DNA of 6,180 bases from Minisyncoccota bacterium (GTDB taxonomy: Bacteria > Verrucomicrobiota > Lentisphaeria > Oligosphaerales > MVZH01). Positions within the stretch are counted from its first letter, which is position 1; each line of letters opens with the position of its first letter. A model generated the notes under the pieces. The model saw only the letters and a program-made list of their open reading frames with translations, was not told where the DNA came from and did no database searches. Location: contig JAIPIM010000245.1 in NCBI GenBank assembly GCA_021734725.1, positions 1 through 6,180 of the forward strand, in the 5' to 3' direction. Of the stretch, positions 1 through 5,642 are shown piece by piece. Position numbers and translations under genes: made by a program.

Positions 1-1
1 G

Positions 2-109
2 GGCAACTGGCGGATCGACGAGCGTCGACAATGTCCCGGTCCGCCGATCGCACCGAACGCCGAGCGTCAACAGGCCAAGGCGCAGTGGCAGGCGAGGACC
101 GATGGATGA
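2..109 (+). CDS. Possible 3' end of an upstream gene, product unknown
   Basis: The frame starting at base 2 is open from the window edge to a TGA at 107-109 and would give the last 35 residues of a protein (begins GNWRIDERRQ, ends QWQARTDG). Many of its codons end in G or C, and the amino-acid mix is ordinary. The competing frame at base 1 is arginine- and serine-rich and looks like a shadow; it is only the upstream extension of the large gene's frame. I do not recognise the product. If real, it ends 74 bases before the start of the large secreted protein and could share its transcript. The call rests only on composition and frame openness. Confidence 0.3.
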   Translation, partial: GNWRIDERRQCPGPPIAPNAERQQAKAQWQARTDG

Positions 110-171
110 TGCGTTTGCAGTGTGTCTGGCTACCGCGACACCGACGCGGGCTGCATGTTCTGTGTAACGTA

Positions 172-176
172 AAGGA
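172..176 (+). promoter_or_regulatory. Shine-Dalgarno site of the large secreted protein
   Basis: AAGGA lies seven bases before the ATG at 184. It decides the start. The same frame is open further upstream with an ATG at 31, but that ATG has no comparable ribosome binding site and would bury the signal peptide 51 residues inside the protein. Confidence 0.75.
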
Positions 177-183
177 AACACCG

Positions 184-3100
184 ATGAAAAAATGCTGTTT
201 CAGGGCAATGCTTATCGTCACGGTCTTTGCCGGCTTGTTCTCACCGCAGGCTTCCGCCGCGGAAACGAACCGCGAAGTCGAAGTCTTTCAGGAAGATTTT
301 GAGGCCTTCGCGAACGGCGAAGATCCCTCCTCCGTGGTGGAAGTCAAGCAAAGCCCCTTACGTTACGGGGAAGTCGTGGATGGAAGTTATGCCATACAGC
401 ACTCGTTCAACGAGCATTGTCCCGTTACCCCGCCGCTTACGGACTTCACATTGACGTTCAGGGCGCGCAAACGCTGGCCTGCGCCGGTGGCCGCGGTCAT
501 GGTCGACTTCCGCCTCGACGTCGCCGCGGAGAAAGGATACCGCATCTACTACCGCTGGGGCGAGAAGGGCTATTTTCGCAAGCGCTTTACGGACTCCAAA
601 TGGGACCGTTACCGGCCGTATATGACCGGCACCACCCGTCTGGCCTTGCTGGACTACACCCACAGGAACAATCTGGAACCGATCCTGACCCGGCCGTTCA
701 CAAGCTTCGGCAGCCCCGCCGGAACGAACCCGATCCTGGACGAGGTCGCGCCGGATGAACTGGACCCCATGGAGGAAACCGGTCGCTGGCAGACGTTTCG
801 GATAGATGTACGCGGCCGGACCGTACGCTGGACGCATAACGGCAGGGTACAGGGTGAACTCATCTTGCCGAAAGACAGCACCCTCGGACCCGGTGCTGTC
901 GGTTTCGATACCTACGGATTCCGTATGGGCTCGGCGTTGTCCCTCGACGATATCCGTATCACGACGACAGACAGACTACCGCCCGAGCGGCGACTTTTTC
1001 AGCGTTCCTTTGCCATTCCTCGCGACCTGCGCGCGATCCATGCCCGATTGTCCCATACCGTAACCGCCACGCACCTGCCCGATACCTGGCTGTCCCAAAT
1101 CCGCGCGGCAAGTCCGTCAAACAGCGGCATGATCCGGATCAACATGCAGTTTGACTTCCCGGAAATCCACGGCAAGGGACGGGATATGGCCGCGCGCACT
1201 CCGTACGTACGTTTCGAGGATCTGCAAGGGCGCCCGTTTTTCAAACATAACATTTATCGGGGCATCCTCGGCAGCGTGGTTCCGGGGCATCGGTCGGGCG
1301 CGGCGCATATGCTGCAACTGATGCAGCGCTATCCCGACAGGGTGCCGCACTACGGCGTCGCCTTGCGCCTTACCGGCCCGGCGGATGCGACCGGACCGCA
1401 GTCGGCAGTTGCGTTCATCGACGAGCTGCCGGACGAGTTCAACGTGGTGGCCGGCATTGACTATTCACTGGACGGCGGACATATCATCAACGGCGGACCG
1501 GTCGAAGCCATTTACACACGCAGCGGCGACTTGCTTTATGCGGGGCTTCCTTTACGCGGAGAGGAACGGCACATCGGCATTGACAGTCCCGTTTCCTCCG
1601 GCCTTGCCGCTCGCGTCCCGGCGGGAAATCGCTACCGCGATGCATACCTCAAACGCCTGCTCAACGACCACTACTTCCTCGAGGGCGAGCCGGTTACGTT
1701 TACCGTGACGGTGCGCGGCGGCCGGGAGGCCCGGCTCCCTGACTCGGCGAACTGGGCCGTATATGACGCCTTCCACCGGCCAATGAATAGCGCCGGTAGC
1801 GCGACCCTCGTCGAGGATGAGAGTGAGAGCGGCCACACATTGCGGAAGCTGGGGCGGCATGCTCTTCGTTCACTCCCCATCCGTCTTGCCCTGAAACAGC
1901 CGGGAGTTTACTGGTTTCGCTGCGGCAGCGGGCCGCTTCAGCGCGAGGCGGCGTTCAGCATTATTCCGTCGCGGCAAGAGCCAGGGGACAGCGCAGCGGC
2001 GCGCAGCGGCGTACCGGATATCTACGGGCAGCTTTACCCCATGCAAGCCTGGCGGCAGGACTATGGGCACTATGTAAGCGGTACGCATGTGAAGAACGCC
2101 GACTATGCCGCCACCGTTCGGGCCTTGAATGTCAAGGCGTTTATGGTGTCGCGGCCTCCACCGGAGCTGCTGGCTCACGTGGACGGCATGTGGCGACCCG
2201 GTGGACTGGCAGGTGTCGAGATTCCGTTTGCCGCGTATCCTTCCGGTGGCCGCCTCTGGTTGCCGCGGACCGCCCGCGATCTGGAGGTCGTGCAGGGGTT
2301 TGTCAACTCATCCTTTTACCGGCCCAAGCCTGGCGACAACGTATTGACCGATCCGGAGGCGGACCCCCTGGCACGCTGGCGGACAATCGTTTCTCGTCAC
2401 CTTAAGCCCTGGGTCGACTACTGGTCGACGGTGCGGACCGCAAAAGACGCCGCCCTTCGCCAAGTTGTGGATGCACACCAGCCCGATCTCGAGCTGGCCG
2501 CCTACGGCCCCCCGCTGATCAACACCTTCCAATACGGCAATCTCTACTGTGCGAAGTATTACGGGTGGGATTATCGCCTCAAGCAGGATGCCCGGCGGTT
2601 GATCGATACGTGGCAGATGGAAACCTATGCGCACAACTTCGCGCGTCCGCCTGAGAGCTACACGCCGTCCATTGCCCTGACGAAGATGAGCCTCCCGGAA
2701 CTCGGCTGTCGCTGGGAAATCTACGGTGCGTACGCCAGTGTCGCGGATCACCGCGACGAGGCCGGACAACCACCCCACGGCTTCAACTGGCCGGGGCCAC
2801 GCTTTATGACACACCAGGTTACGGAGCTGATGCTGGCGCCGTGGTATATCAAGGACGGAACCTTCGCCCAGGCCGGAAACACGCACATCGGACCGGGCCT
2901 TGAAAAGTACACCCAGGCCATGTTCCGGGGGTTCGTTAACGGTATGCGCAACGCGCGGCAGGCGGAGGCGGTCGCCCCCGTACGCTGCCCGGTCTTCCTG
3001 CGATCCTACGAGGCCGCGGAACGGGATCCCTCGTGGGGGGAAAGCAAGGTCACCAACGCATCCGCGGAGACCCCGGCCTACGCCTATCTGCAGGCACGTC

Positions 3101-3942
3101 TGGCCGGTCTGCCCGGCGGCGTCTTTGCCGATATTGGTGAGCTCACAAAGCTCGATGCCTCTGATTGCGACATGCTGGTCCTGCCGCCCCTGCGGGGGAT
3201 CACCGCCGCTCAACGCGGGGCAATCCGGACTCTTCACGACCAGGGCGTCGGCCTAGTGACTTTCGATGACTGTAGCGGCCTCGAAGATCTGTTCGGTGTC
3301 CGTCGTCTCGATACCGGCCGACGCATAGCCTTTGCCGCCCGCGGACCTGACGATACACTGCTGGCCGGTCTTCCACGCCGGATTACATCGGGAAAGGTGC
3401 TTCACGACGAAGACGTGTTCTATGAGCTGGACGGCGCCCGGGAAATCCTCAGCGGCTGGGACGCGGCGAATCGTCGGGTCGCACCCGTGCTGACGATCCA
3501 TCAGGCCAAGGGCCGCCCAGGAGCGGTTTTCTTCACCCTCGGGGCAACGGATGTCGGACGGCGCGAACAACCACTTTCGGCCGCCAGCATTGAAGGGGAG
3601 GTTATCAGTAATCTGATCCGTCACGGTGTGCGGGCGGCTCTGCAGCGTATTTCGCGCGCCCCGCTCCGCGTCACGCCGCCGGCGAGTGTGCTTGCTTTCC
3701 ACCGCACCGATGGGCGAATCTATGCCGTTGTGATGGATTCCTCGTGGCCTCACGTTCCGACCGGTCGGGGTCCGGTCACCACCACCTTGAGGATCGAGGG
3801 ACCCCCTGCCGAGGTCGCGTCGCTCAGCGACCGGCGTGTCATACCGCTTCCGGCGTCGGGGAAGGGCAACGTGTATAAGATCGAACTGGAGCCGGACGAA
3901 GTCGTGCCGTTGCTGATCGAGCGGACCAGTCCGGGCGGCTGA
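184..3942 (+). CDS. Large secreted multidomain protein, probable glycan-active enzyme
   Basis: A 1252-residue protein, probably exported. Residues 1-25 form a classic Sec signal peptide: MKK, then a hydrophobic stretch, then likely cleavage after Ala-Ser-Ala (23-25). Residues about 33-260 look like a concanavalin/LamG-type beta-sandwich. The supporting features are the opening FQEDFE, a GRWQTFRIDVRG strand pattern near 200, and SLDDIRI at 253-259, a pattern typical of domains that close such folds. Residues about 495-600 are beta-rich and Ig-like (FLEGEPVTFTV near 498). Residues about 610-925 may be a TIM-barrel-like catalytic region rich in Trp, Tyr and His; Glu813 in WQMETYAH is one candidate acid, unproven. 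Residues about 930-1140 resemble the amidotransferase-like trimerisation domain of family 42 type beta-galactosidases (CDMLVLPP at 995-1002). A final beta domain follows. Domain calls come from pattern resemblance alone. A glycoside hydrolase-like role outside the cytoplasm is inferred, and the substrate is unknown. No terminator is evident after the stop. Confidence 0.85.
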   Translation: MKKCCFRAMLIVTVFAGLFSPQASAAETNREVEVFQEDFEAFANGEDPSSVVEVKQSPLRYGEVVDGSYAIQHSFNEHCPVTPPLTDFTLTFRARKRWPAPVAAVMVDFRLDVAAEKGYRIYYRWGEKGYFRKRFTDSKWDRYRPYMTGTTRLALLDYTHRNNLEPILTRPFTSFGSPAGTNPILDEVAPDELDPMEETGRWQTFRIDVRGRTVRWTHNGRVQGELILPKDSTLGPGAVGFDTYGFRMGSALSLDDIRITTTDRLPPERRLFQRSFAIPRDLRAIHARLSHTVTATHLPDTWLSQIRAASPSNSGMIRINMQFDFPEIHGKGRDMAARTPYVRFEDLQGRPFFKHNIYRGILGSVVPGHRSGAAHMLQLMQRYPDRVPHYGVALRLTGPADATGPQSAVAFIDELPDEFNVVAGIDYSLDGGHIINGGPVEAIYTRSGDLLYAGLPLRGEERHIGIDSPVSSGLAARVPAGNRYRDAYLKRLLNDHYFLEGEPVTFTVTVRGGREARLPDSANWAVYDAFHRPMNSAGSATLVEDESESGHTLRKLGRHALRSLPIRLALKQPGVYWFRCGSGPLQREAAFSIIPSRQEPGDSAAARSGVPDIYGQLYPMQAWRQDYGHYVSGTHVKNADYAATVRALNVKAFMVSRPPPELLAHVDGMWRPGGLAGVEIPFAAYPSGGRLWLPRTARDLEVVQGFVNSSFYRPKPGDNVLTDPEADPLARWRTIVSRHLKPWVDYWSTVRTAKDAALRQVVDAHQPDLELAAYGPPLINTFQYGNLYCAKYYGWDYRLKQDARRLIDTWQMETYAHNFARPPESYTPSIALTKMSLPELGCRWEIYGAYASVADHRDEAGQPPHGFNWPGPRFMTHQVTELMLAPWYIKDGTFAQAGNTHIGPGLEKYTQAMFRGFVNGMRNARQAEAVAPVRCPVFLRSYEAAERDPSWGESKVTNASAETPAYAYLQARLAGLPGGVFADIGELTKLDASDCDMLVLPPLRGITAAQRGAIRTLHDQGVGLVTFDDCSGLEDLFGVRRLDTGRRIAFAARGPDDTLLAGLPRRITSGKVLHDEDVFYELDGAREILSGWDAANRRVAPVLTIHQAKGRPGAVFFTLGATDVGRREQPLSAASIEGEVISNLIRHGVRAALQRISRAPLRVTPPASVLAFHRTDGRIYAVVMDSSWPHVPTGRGPVTTTLRIEGPPAEVASLSDRRVIPLPASGKGNVYKIELEPDEVVPLLIERTSPGG

Positions 3943-4053
3943 ACGGAGCCGGTTGGCGCACGTTGCGAAATCGGTGGACGAGAACGGGCGACGACAGCTT
4001 GGCTGGGACTCGGAGGGCTCTGCTTGGTTACCGAATGGGGGATGCCCTGTTCG

Positions 4054-4253
4054 AGGAGGAGTAGACAATGCCGGAGTTCCGTCTTCAGGCGGCAGCTGCT
4101 AAGCGAAGCTTCAGCGAGCGGGCGTATTTCCGGCGTCTGCGATTGCACACAAACGGTGTAGTTTCCCAACAAACGCCCGCAGGGTTCCCTATGAAGAGGG
4201 CGCTGTGCTTGATGTCCAAGCAGTGCCGCCGGGGGATACGATCCGCTCGCTGA
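4054..4253 (+). other. Strong Shine-Dalgarno and ATG leading into the repeat
   Basis: A perfect AGGAGG at 4054-4059 sits eight bases before an ATG at 4068, which is an ideal start arrangement. The frame runs 61 codons (MPEFRLQAAA...) to a stop at 4251-4253, but from its third codon it reads through repeat copy A and then into the REPIN centre. The peptide is basic, matches no family I know, and is probably not a functional product. Either a former gene's start was cut off by insertion of the repeat, or the signal is chance. Confidence 0.2.
4074..4135 (+). repeat. REP-like repeat, copy A
   Basis: A 62-bp element running from GAGTTCCG to CCGGCG. It contains an imperfect hairpin (CCGTCT/AGGCGG at 4079-4092, with a T where copy B has C) and two 8-bp palindromes, GCAGCTGC and GAAGCTTC. 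It agrees with copy B (5028-5089) at 59 of 62 positions. Copy A' (4227-4288) is a diverged inverted version. A GC-rich hairpin repeat beside a RAYT gene is the known arrangement of REP sequences. Confidence 0.85.
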
Positions 4254-4288
4254 AGCTTCGCTACTACTGCCGCCTGAAGGCGGAACTG
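4227..4288 (-). repeat. REP-like repeat, inverted copy A'
   Basis: The reverse complement matches copies A and B through AGTTCCGCCTTCAGGCGGCAG and again through AGCGAAGCTTCAGCGAGCGG. It differs in the middle, where it is two bases shorter, and near the distal end, where it is two bases longer. Its CCGCCT/AGGCGG hairpin is perfect. It is the most diverged of the three copies and lies 127 bases upstream of the transposase start. Confidence 0.8.
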
Positions 4289-4415
4289 TGACAAATAGTC
4301 AATAACACCAGGATATACGATTGGCATAAAGAATATTTTGCGACATTTTATATACAATAGTGTATGCTGATTTGTTACCATCATTGTGCCTTGAACATAT
4401 TTAGAAAATTGAGCT
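4289..4415 (+). promoter_or_regulatory. AT-rich leader, probable promoter region of the transposase
   Basis: This 127-bp stretch is about 31% G+C, far below the surrounding DNA. Several weak promoter-like hexamers occur, including TTGGCA at 4321 and TATATACAAT around 4349-4358, but no pair has both good boxes and good spacing, so no single promoter is named. A short inverted repeat, ATACA/TGTAT (4352-4356 and 4361-4365), sits in the middle and could be a small operator or chance. No good Shine-Dalgarno precedes the ATG at 4416; only GAG at 4411-4413 is present, very close to it. The transposase may be poorly translated, as would suit a low-activity element. Confidence 0.35.
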
Positions 4416-5021
4416 ATGGCATACAACTGGCGAGAGATGACGAATCAGCAACGCGCAGTTGTTTTGCGCACCCGCCAGCAATCCGGGCAACCCTGGCACG
4501 GACCTCCACACGGCCTGGAACGGCACTGGTATCATATTTCAGCGGCTTGTTACGAACATCAACATGTCATTGGTAAAAACCCCGAGCGGATGGCGGAATT
4601 CGAAAAAGTTTTACTGCGGACTCTGGCAAAAGAGAGCGAAAAGGTCAGTGTCTGGTGCGTGTTGCCGAATCATTACCACGCGCTCGTGCAATGCCGCAGT
4701 CTGGCGTTATGCCGGGACGCTTTGGGAAAGCTGCATGGCTCAACATCGCACCTGTGGAACGTCGAGGACGGTGTTCGGGGCAGAAAATGCTGGCATCGCT
4801 GCCAGCCCCGCAAGATCAAGAGCGAATCGCACCGATGGGCAACCGTGAACTACATTCTTCATAACCGTGTTCATCACAATTACGTTGATCGTTGGCAGGA
4901 CTGGGCGTTTTCAAGTGCCCGCCAATACCTGGAAGAACTGGGGCGTGACGAGGCCCTTCGAGTCTGGCGTGATTATCCAATATACGAGATGGGCCAAAAC
5001 TGGGACGCACCGGATACGTAA
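4416..5021 (+). CDS. REP-associated tyrosine transposase (RAYT, Y1/HUH superfamily)
   Basis: A 201-residue single-strand DNA transposase related to the IS200/IS605 TnpA family. These enzymes cut and rejoin hairpin-bearing single-stranded DNA through a covalent phosphotyrosine link. The HUH metal-binding motif is His86-Tyr87-His88 in LPNHYHALV. The likely nucleophile is Tyr146 in VNYILHNRVHHNYV, followed by the conserved WQDWAFSSARQYLE. The N-terminus (MAYNWREMT, PWHGPPH, HISAACYEH) matches from its first residue the subfamily pattern I know, which supports the ATG at 4416. Length and C-terminus look complete, with no frameshift or missing motif. It is flanked by its presumed targets: two repeats upstream and one beginning 6 bases after the stop. 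RAYTs are usually single-copy, domesticated genes that keep REP families dispersed; whether this one is active cannot be read from sequence. Confidence 0.9.
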   Translation: MAYNWREMTNQQRAVVLRTRQQSGQPWHGPPHGLERHWYHISAACYEHQHVIGKNPERMAEFEKVLLRTLAKESEKVSVWCVLPNHYHALVQCRSLALCRDALGKLHGSTSHLWNVEDGVRGRKCWHRCQPRKIKSESHRWATVNYILHNRVHHNYVDRWQDWAFSSARQYLEELGRDEALRVWRDYPIYEMGQNWDAPDT

Positions 5022-5027
5022 TGGTCA

Positions 5028-5089
5028 GAGTTCCGCCTTCAGGCGGCAGCTGCTAAGCGAAGCTTCAGCGAGCGGGCGTATCCCCGGCG
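5028..5089 (+). repeat. REP-like repeat, copy B
   Basis: Same orientation as copy A and nearly identical to it: the three differences are at 5036 and 5082-5083. Its CCGCCT-TC-AGGCGG hairpin (5033-5046) is perfect. It begins six bases after the transposase stop codon and might also serve as an RNA hairpin ending or protecting that transcript, though no T-run follows. Confidence 0.85.
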
Positions 5090-5374
5090 CGTCGGCTCGT
5101 GAACCGCGCCAACATCATCTACTTCCCGGCCCGGGAAATCGACCACCTGCGCATCCGCAAAGAATGGCGTCCGGCCCTCCAAGAAAACCGTATGCTGATC
5201 ATCACCCTGGAATCATTCAAAAACCGCCGCATGTCAGCCAACGAAACAGAGGAACGCAATAAGCGGATTGCGGTCTTGGCCCAAGAACTTTATATCCCGT
5301 ATGCAACGCCCAGTGGTCAGTTAGCGCATCTTGCAGTCGAAGCAGACGTATCTGAATGGGAGGGCGTTTCTTGA
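5090..5374 (+). pseudogene. Truncated DprA-like (SLOG family) protein, C-terminal half
   Basis: The frame encodes a peptide whose order of motifs fits the second half of DprA-like Rossmann (SLOG) proteins: NIIYFPARE, then an EWRPALQENRMLIIT strand after a basic stretch, then ETEERNKRIAVLAQELYIPYATPSGQLAHLA, where family members have the 'ERN..VAALAD..L.AHA.PGGKT' pattern. DprA proteins load RecA on incoming single-stranded DNA; the SLOG relatives are more varied, so the role is not claimed here. The N-terminal half with the nucleotide-binding glycine loop is missing. The only early start is a GTG at 5099 with no Shine-Dalgarno, and the frame continues back through repeat copy B to a TAA at 5054-5056. 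The end (EADVSEWEGVS) is also earlier than family members usually end. It is most likely a remnant cut at its 5' side by the repeat; a small functional protein is a less likely alternative. Confidence 0.55.
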
Positions 5375-5460
5375 ATCCTGTCGGACGTGCGGACACGGAG
5401 CCATATCCGCGATTGTTGTGCTCAAAACAGGTGTATTTTAGGAAAAATGGGAAGGGGTAA

Positions 5461-5547
5461 TGGTACCGGAGGTGGGACTCGAACCCACACGCCCTTGCGG
5501 GCACCAGATTTTGAGTCTAGCGCGTCTGCCAATTCCGCCACTCCGGC
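5461..5547 (-). tRNA. tRNA-Leu (anticodon CAA)
   Basis: A complete class II tRNA of 87 bases including an encoded CCA. Acceptor stem GCCGGAG pairs with CTCCGGT, followed by discriminator A and CCA. The D-arm begins GCGGAATTGGCAGACGC. The anticodon arm CTAGA-CTCAAAA-TCTGG has a seven-base loop that reads CAA at positions 34-36, which decodes UUG. A long variable arm (GCCC-GCAA-GGGC) marks a Leu/Ser/Tyr type, and the T-arm is GTGGG-TTCGAGT-CCCAC. The first acceptor pair is an unusual G1-U72 wobble. It is transcribed in the same direction as the DAHP synthase gene. Confidence 0.97.
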
Positions 5548-5591
5548 TCAATCAGCGGGAGTTGATCTGTCGGAACGATCAACGGGTATGT

Positions 5592-5619
5592 ACTTTACTT
5601 TTTTCGTGGCCGTTGTCAA
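5592..5619 (-). promoter_or_regulatory. Candidate promoter of tRNA-Leu
   Basis: On the minus strand a perfect TTGACA (-35, 5619-5614) is followed after 16 bases by TAAAGT (-10, 5597-5592; four of six consensus bases). A start near 5585 would leave a leader of about 38 bases before the tRNA at 5547. The -35 box overlaps the hairpin that follows the DAHP synthase stop. Confidence 0.5.
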
Positions 5620-5636
5620 TGTGCGTTATCACATTG
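5617..5636 (-). terminator. Hairpin just after the DAHP synthase stop
   Basis: CAATGTG and CACATTG form a perfect 7-bp stem with a 6-base loop, beginning six bases after the stop codon of the minus-strand gene. No T-run follows directly (ACAACGG), so it is not a standard intrinsic terminator. It may act as a transcript-end stabiliser, a weak terminator, or an operator over the tRNA promoter it overlaps. Confidence 0.3.
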
Positions 5637-5642
5637 CACCGC

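Larger units (their letters stand above)
4074..4288. repeat. REPIN-like inverted pair of repeats A and A'
   Basis: Copy A and the inverted copy A' enclose a 91-bp centre (4136-4226), so the 215-bp unit could fold into one long hairpin. REPINs are REP doublets in this arrangement and are the known mobile form of REP sequences, thought to be moved in trans by RAYTs. The centre has its own hairpins: TGCTTG at 4206-4211 pairs with CAAGCA at 4217-4222, and AGGG pairs with CCCT around 4187-4196. The two arms carry small indels relative to each other, so the long stem would be bulged. Confidence 0.65.
4074..5089 (+). mobile_element. RAYT-REP unit (REPIN, transposase, REP)
   Basis: The outer repeats A and B are direct copies that bound the transposase, its AT-rich leader and the inverted copy A'. 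The whole is a 1016-bp unit. DNA to the right begins with a broken gene, and DNA to the left has a start signal cut by copy A, so both edges look like insertion scars. Whether the unit moved as a whole or grew by repeat insertion around a resident transposase cannot be decided here. Confidence 0.6.

Noticed and set aside
15..28. Inverted repeat TCGACG-AG-CGTCGA.
   Set aside because: It is short, GC-rich and probably within coding sequence; chance is the simplest explanation.
117..154. Possible hairpin CCGCG/CGCGG with outer GCAG/CTGC between the first frame and the large gene.
   Set aside because: The stem is short with a large one-sided bulge and no T-run, so it does not qualify as a terminator or known leader element.
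31..183. Upstream extension of the large protein to the ATG at 31.
   Set aside because: It would place a clear signal peptide 51 residues inside the protein, its composition is unnatural, and the ATG at 184 has a good Shine-Dalgarno.
2308..3237. Minus-strand 309-residue open frame inside the large gene.
   Set aside because: It lies fully antisense to well-supported coding sequence, has no known motif, and is the usual result of GC-rich codon bias.
3943..4061. Short open frames after the large gene (one ending ALFEEE at 4062-4064, another reading GWDSEGSAWLPNGG).
   Set aside because: Two overlapping frames look equally open and neither has a start, so neither can be preferred; no family resemblance.
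3253..4068. Minus-strand 271-residue open frame overlapping the end of the large gene.
   Set aside because: Arg/Pro/Ser-rich composition, no family resemblance, mostly antisense to the large gene.
4074..5089. Repeat copies as a CRISPR array.
   Set aside because: There are only three copies, one is inverted, spacing is irregular and there are no cas genes; the palindromic core and RAYT fit REP sequences.
5461..5480. tRNA 3' end as an integration (att) site for the neighbouring mobile unit.
   Set aside because: I found no second copy of the tRNA 3' sequence elsewhere in the window, no integrase is present, and RAYT elements do not integrate that way.
5217..5504. Minus-strand 95-residue open frame starting inside the tRNA (ARACGFESHLRYHYP).
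   Set aside because: It translates the tRNA sense strand and then runs antisense through the DprA-like remnant; this is another common false call.
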